A DNA stretch of 64,000 bases from Glutamicibacter soli (GTDB taxonomy: Bacteria; Actinomycetota; Actinomycetes; Actinomycetales; Micrococcaceae): NCBI RefSeq assembly GCF_003309065.1, contig NZ_POAF01000001.1, positions 248,001-312,000 on the forward strand, given 5' to 3'. The notes beneath the pieces were generated by a model that was not told the DNA's origin, ran no database searches, and was given only the letters and a program-made list of their open reading frames with translations. A program made the translations under genes and the position numbers. Of the stretch, positions 1 through 8,328 are shown in pieces (positions within the stretch are counted from its first letter, which is position 1; every line of letters starts with the position of its first letter).

Positions 1-260
1 CCGGTCGGCAGCAGCTGGACCGGATCGCCGATGGCCGGCTCGTAGCGGCGGTCGATGTAGTGGATCTCCTTCACCGTGCCGTGAACCGCCGCGACCGGCA
101 CGCCGGAATCACTGAGCACGTCATGGTCGTTCAGTTCGTAGACCACGGTGCCATCCGGATGGCGCAGCCGGGCGATCTCCCACTGCACCTGCTGGCCCAC
201 CTCGAAGCCCGGGTGGCAGCAGGCGTGAAGCGCCCCGTGGATTTCCAACTCGATCTGCAT
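1..260 (-). CDS. Hypothetical protein, 5' part only (DUF6578-like)
   Basis: An open frame runs from an ATG at 258-260 leftwards off the window edge, so only about the first 86 residues are visible. It begins MQIELEIHGALHACCHPGF, with a Cys-Cys pair after a short strand and then a motif like FEVGQQVQWEI. This resembles the start of small actinobacterial DUF6578 proteins, which have a Cys pair followed by 'GDxVxW'. No function is known for that family. The frame has no stop over its whole visible length and its third-codon-position GC is high, as in its neighbours. The gene is divergent from the ABC-F gene, leaving a 69-base shared promoter region. The family assignment is a resemblance only. 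Confidence 0.6.
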   Translation of the reverse strand, partial: MQIELEIHGALHACCHPGFEVGQQVQWEIARLRHPDGTVVYELNDHDVLSDSGVPVAAVHGTVKEIHYIDRRYEPAIGDPVQLLPT

Positions 261-329
261 GGCACCACCGTAGCCGAACGCACGCGCCGGCGACGGAACG
301 AACCGGCCAAAGCCCGATAGGATTGCCAG

Positions 330-2012
330 GTGGCTCATATTGACGTGACAGACATCCAGTATTTCCTTTCCGACGGCACCCAGCTGCTGGGCGGGGTGAC
401 CTTCAAGGTCACCGCCGGCTCCAAGACCGCGCTGATCGGACCCAACGGCACCGGCAAGACAACCCTGTTCAAGATCATCGCGGGCGACCTGAAAGCCGAC
501 GAAGGCTCCATCAACCGCACCGGCACCCTGGGCATCATGCGCCAGTTCGTCGGGCAGGTGCGCGACGAGTCCACGGTGAAGGACCTGCTGCTGTCCACCG
601 CCGCCCCGGCCCTGGCCCAGGCCGCCGCAAAGGTCGCCGAGTACGAGGCGAAGATGCTCACCAGCGAGGACGAGAAAGTCCATATGCGCTACGCCGAAGC
701 GATCATCGAATGGGGCGACGCCGGCGGCTACGAACTGGAAACCACCTGGGACAAGGTCTGCATGGCGGCCCTGGGCATCGGGTTCGACAAGGCCGGCGAC
801 CGGCTGGCCCGCACGCTCTCCGGCGGCGAGCAGAAGCGCCTGGTCCTCGAAGCGCTCTTCGAGGGCAACGACGAACTGCTGCTGCTCGACGAGCCGGACA
901 ACTACCTGGACGTGCCGGGCAAGCGCTGGCTCGAGGACACCATGTCCCGCTCCAACAAGACCGTGCTGTTCATCAGCCACGACCGCGAGCTGCTGAACAA
1001 TGCCGCTACCCGCATCGTGACCCTGGAACCGGGCCACGGCGGCGCCACCGCCTGGGTGCACGGCGGCGCATTCGGCTCCTACGTTCAAGCCCGCAAGGAG
1101 CGCAACGAACGCTTCGAGGAGCTGCGCAAGCGCTGGGACGAGGAGCACGCCAAGCTCAAAGAGCTGGTGAACATGTACAAGACCAAGGCAGCGTTCCGCT
1201 CCGACATGGCCAACCGCTACCAGGCCGCGACCACCCGGCTGGAAAAGTTCCTGGAGGCCGGCCCGCCGCAGGCCATCCCGCTGGAGCAGAACGTGAACAT
1301 GCGCCTGAAGGGCGGGCGCACCGCCAAGCGCGCGGTGGTCGCCGAAAAGCTTGAACTGACCAACCTGATGAAGCCCTTCGACGCGGAGATCTGGTTCGGG
1401 GACCGCGTGGGCGTGCTCGGCTCCAACGGCTCGGGCAAGTCGCACTTCCTGCGCCTGCTGGCCTCCGGCGGCACGGATCCGGAGCGCGAGCACCTGCCGG
1501 TGTCCGACGTGGTGATCGAGCCGGTGCAGCATGCCGGCACGGTGAAACTCGGCGCGCGCATCCGTCCGGGCTACTTCGCCCAGACGCACTCGCGCCCGGA
1601 TCTGTTCGGCCGCACCCTGCTGGACATCCTGCACCGCGGCGACGAGCACCGCTCCGGCCTGCCGCGCGAGGCGGCCGCCGGCGCGCTGGACAGCTACGGG
1701 CTGGCAGGCCAGTCGGAGCAGAAGTTCGATTCGCTCTCCGGCGGGCAGCAGGCGCGCTTCCAGATCCTGCTGCTGCAGCTCTCCGGCGCAACCCTGCTGC
1801 TGCTTGACGAGCCCACCGACAACCTCGACCTGCATTCGGGCGAGGCGCTGGAGCGCGCCATCGACGCGTTCGAGGGCACGGTGCTGGCAGTCACCCACGA
1901 CCGCTGGTTCGCCCGCGGCTTCGACCGCTTTCTGGTCTTCGGCTCGGACGGCAAGGTCTACGAATCCGACACCCCGGTGTGGGACGAGACCCGGGTGCAG
2001 CGCGAACGCTAA
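330..2012 (+). CDS. ABC-F family ATPase (duplicated ABC domains)
   Basis: A 560-residue soluble protein with two ABC ATPase domains and no membrane segments, which is the ABC-F layout. Domain 1 has Walker A GPNGTGKT (about residues 37-44), signature LSGGEQKR (about 165) and Walker B LLLLDEPDNYLD. Domain 2 has Walker A GSNGSGKS (about 364), signature LSGGQQ (about 469) and Walker B LLLLDEPTDNLD. A charged helical linker near residues 250-290 (KERNERFEELRKRWDEEHAK) separates them. ABC-F proteins act on ribosomes (EttA/Uup type) or protect them from antibiotics, and the sequence alone does not say which applies here. The start is GTG, giving MAHIDVTDIQYFL. It is probably monocistronic and converges on the AmiS/UreI gene 15 bases downstream. 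Confidence 0.9.
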   Translation: MAHIDVTDIQYFLSDGTQLLGGVTFKVTAGSKTALIGPNGTGKTTLFKIIAGDLKADEGSINRTGTLGIMRQFVGQVRDESTVKDLLLSTAAPALAQAAAKVAEYEAKMLTSEDEKVHMRYAEAIIEWGDAGGYELETTWDKVCMAALGIGFDKAGDRLARTLSGGEQKRLVLEALFEGNDELLLLDEPDNYLDVPGKRWLEDTMSRSNKTVLFISHDRELLNNAATRIVTLEPGHGGATAWVHGGAFGSYVQARKERNERFEELRKRWDEEHAKLKELVNMYKTKAAFRSDMANRYQAATTRLEKFLEAGPPQAIPLEQNVNMRLKGGRTAKRAVVAEKLELTNLMKPFDAEIWFGDRVGVLGSNGSGKSHFLRLLASGGTDPEREHLPVSDVVIEPVQHAGTVKLGARIRPGYFAQTHSRPDLFGRTLLDILHRGDEHRSGLPREAAAGALDSYGLAGQSEQKFDSLSGGQQARFQILLLQLSGATLLLLDEPTDNLDLHSGEALERAIDAFEGTVLAVTHDRWFARGFDRFLVFGSDGKVYESDTPVWDETRVQRER

Positions 2013-2027
2013 ACCCGACAGTGGATG

Positions 2028-2660
2028 CTACGCGGCGAGGTGCCCGGTGCTGGCCGCGGGCTTGGGCATCCTGCTCCCCTGCCACGCGCTGAAGCACAGG
2101 GCCGCGGCCAGGGCGAGGAGCGCACCGAGGCCCGCGGCGCCGCTGGTACTCCACAACCCGTTTTGCGCGAACAGCGCCGGCACCGTACTCGACGGGATGC
2201 CGGCGCTAACCAGCAGCCATCCGGCGAAACGTTGCAGGTCGATGCGCCCCAGCCTGCTCACGCCCAGCGCGTGCTGCAGGAACAGGCACAGCCACATGAT
2301 CGCCCAGGCAAGCCAAATGACCGCGAAAACCGGGTCGAAGTCCAGGGACATGAGCGCCTTGTAGATGGCAATGCCCGCCACGAAGCTGCTGAACCAGCCG
2401 AAGGCTGTTGCATCGAAGCCCAAGAGCGTATTCAGCCCTACCAGCAGGTAGGTCATGCCGAACAAGTAGCTGGGCCACGTATCGTTGATCAGCACGTGAT
2501 CGCCCTCGGCCTGCACCATGATCAGCGTGGGCAGCAGGATCTGCACCCCACCGACCAGCAGGTTCAGCACAGCGGCCGACCGCGCCGGAATCCGGCCCAG
2601 TGAAACCAGCCCGTTGACAAACAGGATGAGGCCTACAAAAACCAGCCCGACATGGACCAT
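2028..2660 (-). CDS. AmiS/UreI family amide/urea channel
   Basis: About 210 residues with six or seven hydrophobic helices. It shows the AmiS/UreI features: an N-terminal GLVFVGLILFVNGLVSLG helix, a LNLLVGGVQ stretch, then SYLFGMTYLLVGLN and FDATAFGWFSSFVAGIA. Members are proton-gated urea or short-chain amide channels in the cytoplasmic membrane. An upstream in-frame start would add nine residues, but the ATG used here (2658-2660) sits just behind a strong GGAGGA ribosome site. No urease or amidase gene is adjacent, so the substrate is not shown by context. The gene has an unusual structured leader, listed separately. Confidence 0.85.
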   Translation of the reverse strand: MVHVGLVFVGLILFVNGLVSLGRIPARSAAVLNLLVGGVQILLPTLIMVQAEGDHVLINDTWPSYLFGMTYLLVGLNTLLGFDATAFGWFSSFVAGIAIYKALMSLDFDPVFAVIWLAWAIMWLCLFLQHALGVSRLGRIDLQRFAGWLLVSAGIPSSTVPALFAQNGLWSTSGAAGLGALLALAAALCFSAWQGSRMPKPAASTGHLAA

Positions 2661-2760
2661 GGGTTCCTCCACTCGCACGCGGCGCACCCGGATGCGGATC
2701 CGGGCATCGGGACCCGCGTCCTGCCGCTAACCACAGTTTCAGATACCGATGCCCGGGTGG
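2661..2760 (-). promoter_or_regulatory. Structured 5' leader of the AmiS/UreI gene with two competing hairpins
   Basis: The leader contains an 11-base perfect inverted repeat (arms 2746-2756 and 2700-2710, 35-base loop). It also contains a 7-base perfect hairpin with a 4-base loop (arms 2698-2704 and 2687-2693). The 3' arm of the first and the 5' arm of the second share bases 2700-2704, so the two helices cannot form fully together. The short hairpin lies about 17 bases before the ribosome site GGAGGA. This looks like a cis-regulatory RNA, but I could not match it to the guanidine or other riboswitch consensus sequences I know. Whether transcription starts far enough upstream to include it is an inference. 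Confidence 0.45.
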
Positions 2761-2778
2761 CAAGTCCGCGCCGAATCG

Positions 2779-4518
2779 TTACTCCACGAGTTTGCCTTCC
2801 TGGGACACCTCGGTGATCAGTTCCGCGATCTGCGCCGGAACTTCGGGAATCGGTTCGCGGGTGATCCCGGTGCTCGGCGACCAGACCAGGTTCACCTGCA
2901 GCGCCGGATCCATGGCCGGGTAGTCGCTGCGGTTGTGGCAGCCGCGGGTTTCGCGGCGTTCCAGCGCTGCTTCCAGCGTGGCGCGGGCGGCCAGCGCCGA
3001 GGACTGCAGGTCGAAGGCGTGGGCCAGGTCCTGGTAGCCGGCGATGTCCGGGTGGATTCCCACGTTGGCCATGCGCTGCTCGATGGCCTGAAGCTTCGCC
3101 AAGCCTTCCAGCAGCCCGGCCTCGTCGCGCACCACCCCGGCGTGCTCGGTCATCAGGTCGCGGATGGCGCGCTGCAGGCTGCGCACGTTTTCCTGGCCGC
3201 GGGATCCGAGCAGCTCGGCGATGTGGGCGCGGGCGGCGGCGATGGCCTGGGCCGAGCGCGGCTGGGAAGCCAGCGACGCGGAGTACTGCGCCGCGTGCTG
3301 GCCCACGATGCGCCCGAAGACCAGCAGCTCGATCAGCGAGTTGCCGCCCAGCCGGTTGGCCCCGTGCAGCCCGGAGGAGGCCTCGCCGATGGCGTAGAGC
3401 CCGGGAACCTCGGTGGCATGGGTCAGCGGGTCCACCCAGACCCCGCCCATGGAGTAGTGCGCGGTCGGTGCGATCTCCATCTTCTGCGAGGTGATGTCCA
3501 GCATCTGCAGTTCCATCATGGTCTGGTAGACCCGCGGCAGGCGCTTCATGATGACCTCGCGGTCAAGGTGCGAGACGTCCAGCCACACCCCGCCGTTCTC
3601 GGTGCCGCGTCCTTCGCGGATCTCGGTGTAGGCGGCCAGCGCGACCCGGTCGCGGGTGGACAGCTCCATGCGCTTGGCGTCGTAGCGGGCCATGAAGCGT
3701 TCGCCCAGCGCATTGGTCAGGATGCCGCCTTCGCCGCGCGCGGCCTCGGAGACCAGGGTTCCGGCGTCGCTTTCCGGTTCGATGATGCCCGAGGGGTGGA
3801 ACTGCACCAGCTCGGGGTCGCGCAGCCGGGCGCCGGCCTGGACGGCCAGGCGGAACGAGTCGCCGGTGTTCTCGTCGCGGCGCGAGCTGCTGCGGCGCCA
3901 GATGCGGTTGTGCCCGCCAGCGGCCAGGATCACCGCATCGGCGTGGATGAGATAGCCGGTGCCGTGGTTCACGTCGAAGCCGTAGGCGCCGAAGATCTGC
4001 CCTTCGGCGGTGAGCAGCTCGGTGATGTACACGGTGTCGAGGATCGGCACCTGCAGCTGCTCGGCCCGCTTGATCAGCGTGCGCTGGATCTCCAGGCCGG
4101 TGTAGTCCCCGGCGAAGGCGGTACGGCGGAAGGTGTGGGCGCCGAAGAAGCGCTGCGAGATGCGGCCGTCCACCTCGCGGGCGAAGTTCATCCCGTAGCG
4201 TTCAAGGTCCTCGATGCCGCGGGCGGCGCCCTGGGCGACCACCTGCACGGTGCGCGGGTCGGCCAGGAAGTAGCTTTCCTTGATGGTGTCGGCCGCGTGC
4301 TGCTGCCAGCTGTCTTCCTCGTCCATGGTGCCCAGCGCCGCGTTGATGCCGCCGGCGGCCAGGGAGGTGTGCGCGTCGTGGCGCGGGCGCTTGCCTACCG
4401 CCAGCACGTCGACGCCCTGCTCGGCCAATTCGATCGCGGCGCGCAGGCCGGATCCTCCAGTGCCGATGACGAGGACTGACGTGGATATCTGCTGTTCTGG
4501 TTTCATGTTTTCCAGCAT
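2779..4518 (-). CDS. FAD-dependent oxidoreductase (succinate dehydrogenase/fumarate reductase/L-aspartate oxidase flavoprotein type)
   Basis: A soluble flavoprotein of about 579 residues. Near the N-terminus is the Rossmann motif VLVIGTGGSGLRAAIELAEQG, followed by SLAAGGINAALG and, further on, VQFHPSGI, SEAARGEGG and APTAHYSMGGVW. The last is the substrate-binding His region shared by SdhA, FrdA and NadB. A helical C-terminal domain follows (residues 430 on). No iron-sulfur or membrane-anchor subunit lies beside it, and no nadA/nadC, so context does not decide between a lone SdhA-like enzyme and an aspartate oxidase-like enzyme. The start is uncertain: ATGs at 4518 and 4506 are both possible. 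A more upstream ATG lies inside the LysR operator and is unlikely. It is divergent from the LysR gene, which probably controls it. Confidence 0.8.
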   Translation of the reverse strand: MLENMKPEQQISTSVLVIGTGGSGLRAAIELAEQGVDVLAVGKRPRHDAHTSLAAGGINAALGTMDEEDSWQQHAADTIKESYFLADPRTVQVVAQGAARGIEDLERYGMNFAREVDGRISQRFFGAHTFRRTAFAGDYTGLEIQRTLIKRAEQLQVPILDTVYITELLTAEGQIFGAYGFDVNHGTGYLIHADAVILAAGGHNRIWRRSSSRRDENTGDSFRLAVQAGARLRDPELVQFHPSGIIEPESDAGTLVSEAARGEGGILTNALGERFMARYDAKRMELSTRDRVALAAYTEIREGRGTENGGVWLDVSHLDREVIMKRLPRVYQTMMELQMLDITSQKMEIAPTAHYSMGGVWVDPLTHATEVPGLYAIGEASSGLHGANRLGGNSLIELLVFGRIVGQHAAQYSASLASQPRSAQAIAAARAHIAELLGSRGQENVRSLQRAIRDLMTEHAGVVRDEAGLLEGLAKLQAIEQRMANVGIHPDIAGYQDLAHAFDLQSSALAARATLEAALERRETRGCHNRSDYPAMDPALQVNLVWSPSTGITREPIPEVPAQIAELITEVSQEGKLVE

Positions 4519-4564
4519 CTGCCCGGGTCCACGATACGTCCAATGAATTATCCTCATGATTTCC

Positions 4565-4579
4565 ATAGCAGTAAGCTAT
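4565..4579. promoter_or_regulatory. LysR-type operator (T-N11-A palindrome)
   Basis: ATAGC-AGTAA-GCTAT is a perfect 5-5-5 inverted repeat that fits the T-N11-A consensus of LysR-type regulators. It lies in the short gap between the divergent flavoprotein and LysR genes, six bases before the LysR start. That position fits autorepression plus control of the divergent gene. Confidence 0.7.
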
Positions 4580-4584
4580 GCATC

Positions 4585-5538
4585 ATGAATCTAGAGCAAC
4601 TTCGAGGGTTCGCCACCATTGCCCGCGTGGGGCACTTCACACGCGCGGCCGAGGCCCTGCACCTCTCCCAGCCGTCGCTGAGCCGGCAGATCTCCACGCT
4701 GGAGCACGATCTGGGCACCACGCTGGTCAACCGCACGCGCGGCAACCTCACGCTGACCGCCGCGGGGCGCGCTCTGCTTCCGCTGGCTACCCGGATGCTT
4801 GCAGATGCGGAGTCGATTCGCGTGGAGATGGCCGAACTGGCCGGATTGCGCCGCGGCCGGGTGCGCTTGGGCGCGCCGCCGACGCTATGCGTGTCGCTGG
4901 TGGCCGAGGTGCTGGAAACCTATCGCGCGACGTATCCCGGCATCGAGTTGCAGATCTCCGAGGCAGGTTCCCGGACGCTGCTGGAGCAGCTCACCGGCGG
5001 CCAGCTCGACTTGGCGCTGATCGTCACCAGCGAGCACGCGGTGACCGAGCCAAGCCTGGCGCACACCGAAGTGCTGGTGGAGCAGCTGGTGGTGGCCGAT
5101 TCGATGCAGCATCCTCGACTGGGCCAGGGCCCGGTGGAATTGCGGGACCTGGCAATGGTGCCGCAGATCGCCTTCTCCCCCAGCTACGACTTGCGGGCGG
5201 CGACGCAGAGCGCGTACCGCACGCTGGGGCTGAGCCCCAACGTGGTCATTGACGGCGGTGAAATGGACGCAGTGCTGCGCTTCGTCCAGGTCGGACTGGG
5301 CGTGGCCATCGTGCCGGCCACGGCCCTGGTCGGACGGAGCCAGCTGCACGGCAGGGCGCTGCGCAGCACTCCGCGCAAGGACACGGATCTTGCCCAGCCG
5401 AACCTTGAACGCACCATCGGGCTGGCGCATCGCCGCGACACCCCTCCCGGGGCGGCGGCCATCGCGATGCGCGAGCTGCTGTTGCAGACCGCGGGCCAGT
5501 TGGCCCAGCGCCACCCGCAGATCAGCCTGCGATCTTGA
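4585..5538 (+). CDS. LysR family transcriptional regulator
   Basis: 317 residues. The N-terminal winged helix-turn-helix starts MNLEQLRGFATIARVGHFT and continues AAEALHLSQPSLSRQISTLE. The effector-binding domain (about residue 90 on) carries RLGAPPTLCVSLVAEVL. An ATG 42 bases upstream is in frame, but this one gives the family's usual start and leaves the operator outside the gene. It is divergent from the FAD oxidoreductase and probably regulates it. The inducer is unknown. The 3' end overlaps the convergent pentapeptide-repeat gene by 17 bases. Confidence 0.88.
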   Translation: MNLEQLRGFATIARVGHFTRAAEALHLSQPSLSRQISTLEHDLGTTLVNRTRGNLTLTAAGRALLPLATRMLADAESIRVEMAELAGLRRGRVRLGAPPTLCVSLVAEVLETYRATYPGIELQISEAGSRTLLEQLTGGQLDLALIVTSEHAVTEPSLAHTEVLVEQLVVADSMQHPRLGQGPVELRDLAMVPQIAFSPSYDLRAATQSAYRTLGLSPNVVIDGGEMDAVLRFVQVGLGVAIVPATALVGRSQLHGRALRSTPRKDTDLAQPNLERTIGLAHRRDTPPGAAAIAMRELLLQTAGQLAQRHPQISLRS

Positions 5539-6157
5539 TACCCAGATGGTCGGCCAGCTGCGGCGCCAGCGACATGAGCTGCAGCTGCGTGACCTGCGCG
5601 CCGCGCAGCCCGGTCACCCCGTCGACCATATCGAATTCAAGGCCAGTCAGGTCCACCGAACTCAGCTTCGCCTGATGGGCCGCCAGCACCTTGGTCCGCG
5701 AACTGGTGAAGCGCACCCGTTGCAGGGTGCCCAAATCCAGTTCGTCGAACTGGCAATCGCGGAACTCCACATCGCGCAGCGTGGCGCCGCGCAGGTTCAG
5801 CCAGCCAAACTTGCAGTTCTCCACCAGCAGCGAGTCGACGCTGGACTCGGCCAGGTCGGCCGAGCCAAAGCGGCTGTGCGAGATGCGCACCTCGTCCAGG
5901 CGCACGCCGGCGGCGGCCAGCACCGGAGCGGAGACCTGGTTCAGCTCGCTCTGCAACACCCGGGCATTGCACAGCGAGAAGCGGTCGGCGTTCAGTCCGG
6001 AGAATTCGCACTGCTCGAACCGCACGTCGTCGGCCGCGATCTCCCCGTCCAGCCCGGCAAAGCGCAGCTGGTCGAGGTAGCCTCCGGCGTCCAGATCCCC
6101 CGCGTAGCCCTCGGCCAGCTCGGGCAGGATGAACGGACGGATCTTGGGGGCTGGCAT
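5522..6157 (-). CDS. Pentapeptide-repeat protein
   Basis: About 211 residues with many degenerate A(D/N)LXX-type five-residue steps, such as DDVRFEQCEFSGLNADRFSL, RISHSRFGSADLAES and NLRGATLRDVEFRDCQFDEL. Such repeats fold as a right-handed quadrilateral beta-helix. Some family members mimic DNA and protect gyrase, but most have no known role. The start is the ATG at 6157, preceded by AGGAG at good spacing. An upstream in-frame start lacks this. No signal peptide or membrane helix is seen. The gene stands alone between the LysR and PhnB-like genes. Confidence 0.82.
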   Translation of the reverse strand: MPAPKIRPFILPELAEGYAGDLDAGGYLDQLRFAGLDGEIAADDVRFEQCEFSGLNADRFSLCNARVLQSELNQVSAPVLAAAGVRLDEVRISHSRFGSADLAESSVDSLLVENCKFGWLNLRGATLRDVEFRDCQFDELDLGTLQRVRFTSSRTKVLAAHQAKLSSVDLTGLEFDMVDGVTGLRGAQVTQLQLMSLAPQLADHLGIKIAG

Positions 6158-6215
6158 GGTGCTCCTGACGTGCGGCGTGAATGGTACTGCCACCCCACTG
6201 TACGCGCCCGATCCC

Positions 6216-7115
6216 CTAGAACTCGTCGATCACCAGCTTCTTCATGCCCATCATGTGCTCAAAGGCATTTGGCCTGGACATGAGCTCACCCAAGTTGGCG
6301 GGAACAATTTGCCAGCTGACACCGAACTTATCCGCGAGCCAGCCGCACTGCTCCGCTTCGGGCACCGCGCTCATGGCATCCCACACCCGGTCCAGCTCTT
6401 CCTGCCCGTCGCAGGGCCACTCCAGCGAGACGCCGGGAGTGAAGGAGAAGTCCTGCTCGACACCGGAGTCCATGGCGGTCACCCAGTCGTCGTCCAACGC
6501 GAAGTCGGAGAACATCACCGATCCGGCGGCCGCCGGCCCGGTGGGCTCGGGATAGGTGACGAACATGCCCTCGCGGGCGCCGAACACTTCCTTGTAGTGG
6601 GCCACCGCTTCCGCCGCGCGGTTCTGGGCCGCTCCGCCGAAGAGCAGGCTGGGCATCACGAAGGGACGCGGATCACCCTCCGGGCCGCTCAGGATCAGCT
6701 GCCAGGACACGTTGTACTTGTCCTGCACCCAGCCGTAGCGGGGGCTGTAGGGGTATTCGCCCAGCTCCATCAGCTCCTGCCCGCCGGCCGACAGCTTGGC
6801 CCAAGTGGCGTCCAGATCGGCCCGCGCCGCGTCGACGCTGCCCTCGTAGTCCGCCGGGTCGAAATTCAGCATTAGCGAGATCGAGGGGTTGGGGGTGAAA
6901 TCGGGGTCGGCATTGACCAGGGTGATCCGCTGGCCGCGCACGTACACCGCAACCGTCAGGGCTTGGCCTGCCAGCGGCTGCTGGAAGTCCAGCAGGCCCT
7001 CGGTGGGGTAGCGCGATTCCACCTCCATGGAGCTCCCGGGCAGGGCATCGGCATAGAAGTTTCCGGCTTCCTCGCCGGTGCCGTTCATCCACAAATTGAC
7101 TCTGAGCTTCTGCAT
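6216..7115 (-). CDS. PhnB-like (3-demethylubiquinone-9 3-methyltransferase fold) VOC protein, two domains
   Basis: 299 residues made of two tandem PhnB/VOC-type domains. The first begins MQKLRVNLWMNGTGEEAGNF and the second contains AVAHYKEVFGAREGMF. Both show the typical GWxxDKxxVSWQ segment: YGWVQDKYNVSWQLIL near residue 125 and CGWLADKFGVSWQIVP near 258. These proteins are often annotated as 3-demethylubiquinone-9 3-methyltransferase, but that reaction is not supported for actinomycetes. They are better seen as VOC-fold proteins of unknown substrate. The gene is flanked by small gaps and is not clearly in an operon. Confidence 0.85.
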   Translation of the reverse strand: MQKLRVNLWMNGTGEEAGNFYADALPGSSMEVESRYPTEGLLDFQQPLAGQALTVAVYVRGQRITLVNADPDFTPNPSISLMLNFDPADYEGSVDAARADLDATWAKLSAGGQELMELGEYPYSPRYGWVQDKYNVSWQLILSGPEGDPRPFVMPSLLFGGAAQNRAAEAVAHYKEVFGAREGMFVTYPEPTGPAAAGSVMFSDFALDDDWVTAMDSGVEQDFSFTPGVSLEWPCDGQEELDRVWDAMSAVPEAEQCGWLADKFGVSWQIVPANLGELMSRPNAFEHMMGMKKLVIDEF

Positions 7116-7285
7116 GACTGGTCCTCACGAATGTGCGCTCTTGCGATGCCGATCTGCCCACCGGCATGCCGGGGTATGGCCAGGTCGCGCGGCCGCGGCG
7201 GATGCCGTCCGCGCACCTGATGCTACCTGCTGCGCAGCGCGCGCGGAATACTTCGAGACCGATTCCCAGTTCGGGTTTGCCAGCC

Positions 7286-8167
7286 CTACACCGCGCTGTT
7301 GCCCGGGGTTTGCGCCGACCGGTCAGCAGCCGGGGCCCGTCCGGAAAATTCGTCCATGGAGTGGTAGATGCCCAGCACCTTTTCGGCCAGCAAATCCCAG
7401 GCCGCCCGCGGCAGCACTCCGCGCAGCGCCTGCCCCAGCTTGCTGGTCCACGGCAGCAGCACCATGGGGGTGGCGCGCAGCATCGCATCCCACGCGCGGT
7501 CCGCCACCTGCTGCTTCTGCAGCATCGGGGTTAAGAGCATACGCCGGGCCCCGGCGAACATTCCGGTATCCACGTAGGTCGGGCAGAAGGTGGTCACCGC
7601 CAGGTTCCTTCCCGGCTCCCGCTCGAGCTCGAGGCGCAGCGAGTCGCTGAAGCTGGCGACAGCAGCCTTGGATGCTGCGTACACACTCATGTTCGGGTTC
7701 GATACCAGCGCCGCTGCCGAGGCAATGGTCAGGATGCGGCCCGGCCGCCGCACTCCCAGCTGCGGCAGCAGCGCATGGGTCAGGTACATCGGCGCCAGCG
7801 CATTCACCGCCATGGCGGAGTGGATCTGCCCGGTGCTGTGCTGGGCGAAGGGCTTGCCGGTCACCACCCCGGCGTTGTTGACCAGGATGTCGATGCCGCC
7901 GGCCGCCAGCGCCTGCGCTGCGCCCTCGGCGATCTGCGCGGGGTCGGCCAGGTCCACCACCCGGGTCTCGATGGCGGTCTGCGGGAATGCCGCGCGCAGG
8001 GCATCGGCGGCCTGTTCCAGCAGCGGCTCGTTGAGGTCCCAGAGGACCACCCGCGCCGCCTTGTCGGCGCAGGCCCGGCGTGCGAACAGCTCCCCCATGC
8101 CCTGGGCCGCTCCGGTGACCAGCACCGCCAGTCCGTCGACCGATTCCAAAACCTGCCTGCGCGGCAT
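7286..8167 (-). CDS. Short-chain dehydrogenase/reductase (SDR)
   Basis: 293 residues with a classical SDR core. The cofactor motif is TGAAQGMG (near residue 18), NNAG follows near 95, and the catalytic Ser and Tyr-x-x-x-Lys lie in ASAAALVSNPN...YAASK. An Asp after the second strand (VVLWDLNEP) suggests NAD(H) preference, which is an inference. The C-terminal extension includes a mildly hydrophobic stretch (TPMVLLPWTSKLGQAL) as in the membrane-associated SDRs of actinomycetes. The substrate is unknown. It is divergent from the Lrp-family regulator. Confidence 0.85.
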   Translation of the reverse strand: MPRRQVLESVDGLAVLVTGAAQGMGELFARRACADKAARVVLWDLNEPLLEQAADALRAAFPQTAIETRVVDLADPAQIAEGAAQALAAGGIDILVNNAGVVTGKPFAQHSTGQIHSAMAVNALAPMYLTHALLPQLGVRRPGRILTIASAAALVSNPNMSVYAASKAAVASFSDSLRLELEREPGRNLAVTTFCPTYVDTGMFAGARRMLLTPMLQKQQVADRAWDAMLRATPMVLLPWTSKLGQALRGVLPRAAWDLLAEKVLGIYHSMDEFSGRAPAADRSAQTPGNSAV

Positions 8168-8328
8168 GATGCACCTTTCCCCGGGAGTCTGAAAGGCCAG
8201 AATATCTTGTGAGATGCCCCATAGCCGCGAGGCTGTCCCGTGACCCCGGGCAGGCGGGGCGCCGCGCTAGCCTTGAATCTGCGGGATCGCTCCGCAGCCT
8301 ATGCAGCCGAAGACGAAGTGAGGACCGA

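Noticed and set aside
2749-4479. 576-codon plus-strand open frame
   Set aside because: It lies opposite the flavoprotein gene, is rich in Gly/Gln/Val/His as expected for antisense frames in high-GC DNA, and has no ribosome site or family motif.
4519-4566. Upstream start for the flavoprotein gene
   Set aside because: It would place coding sequence over the LysR operator, and homology begins later.
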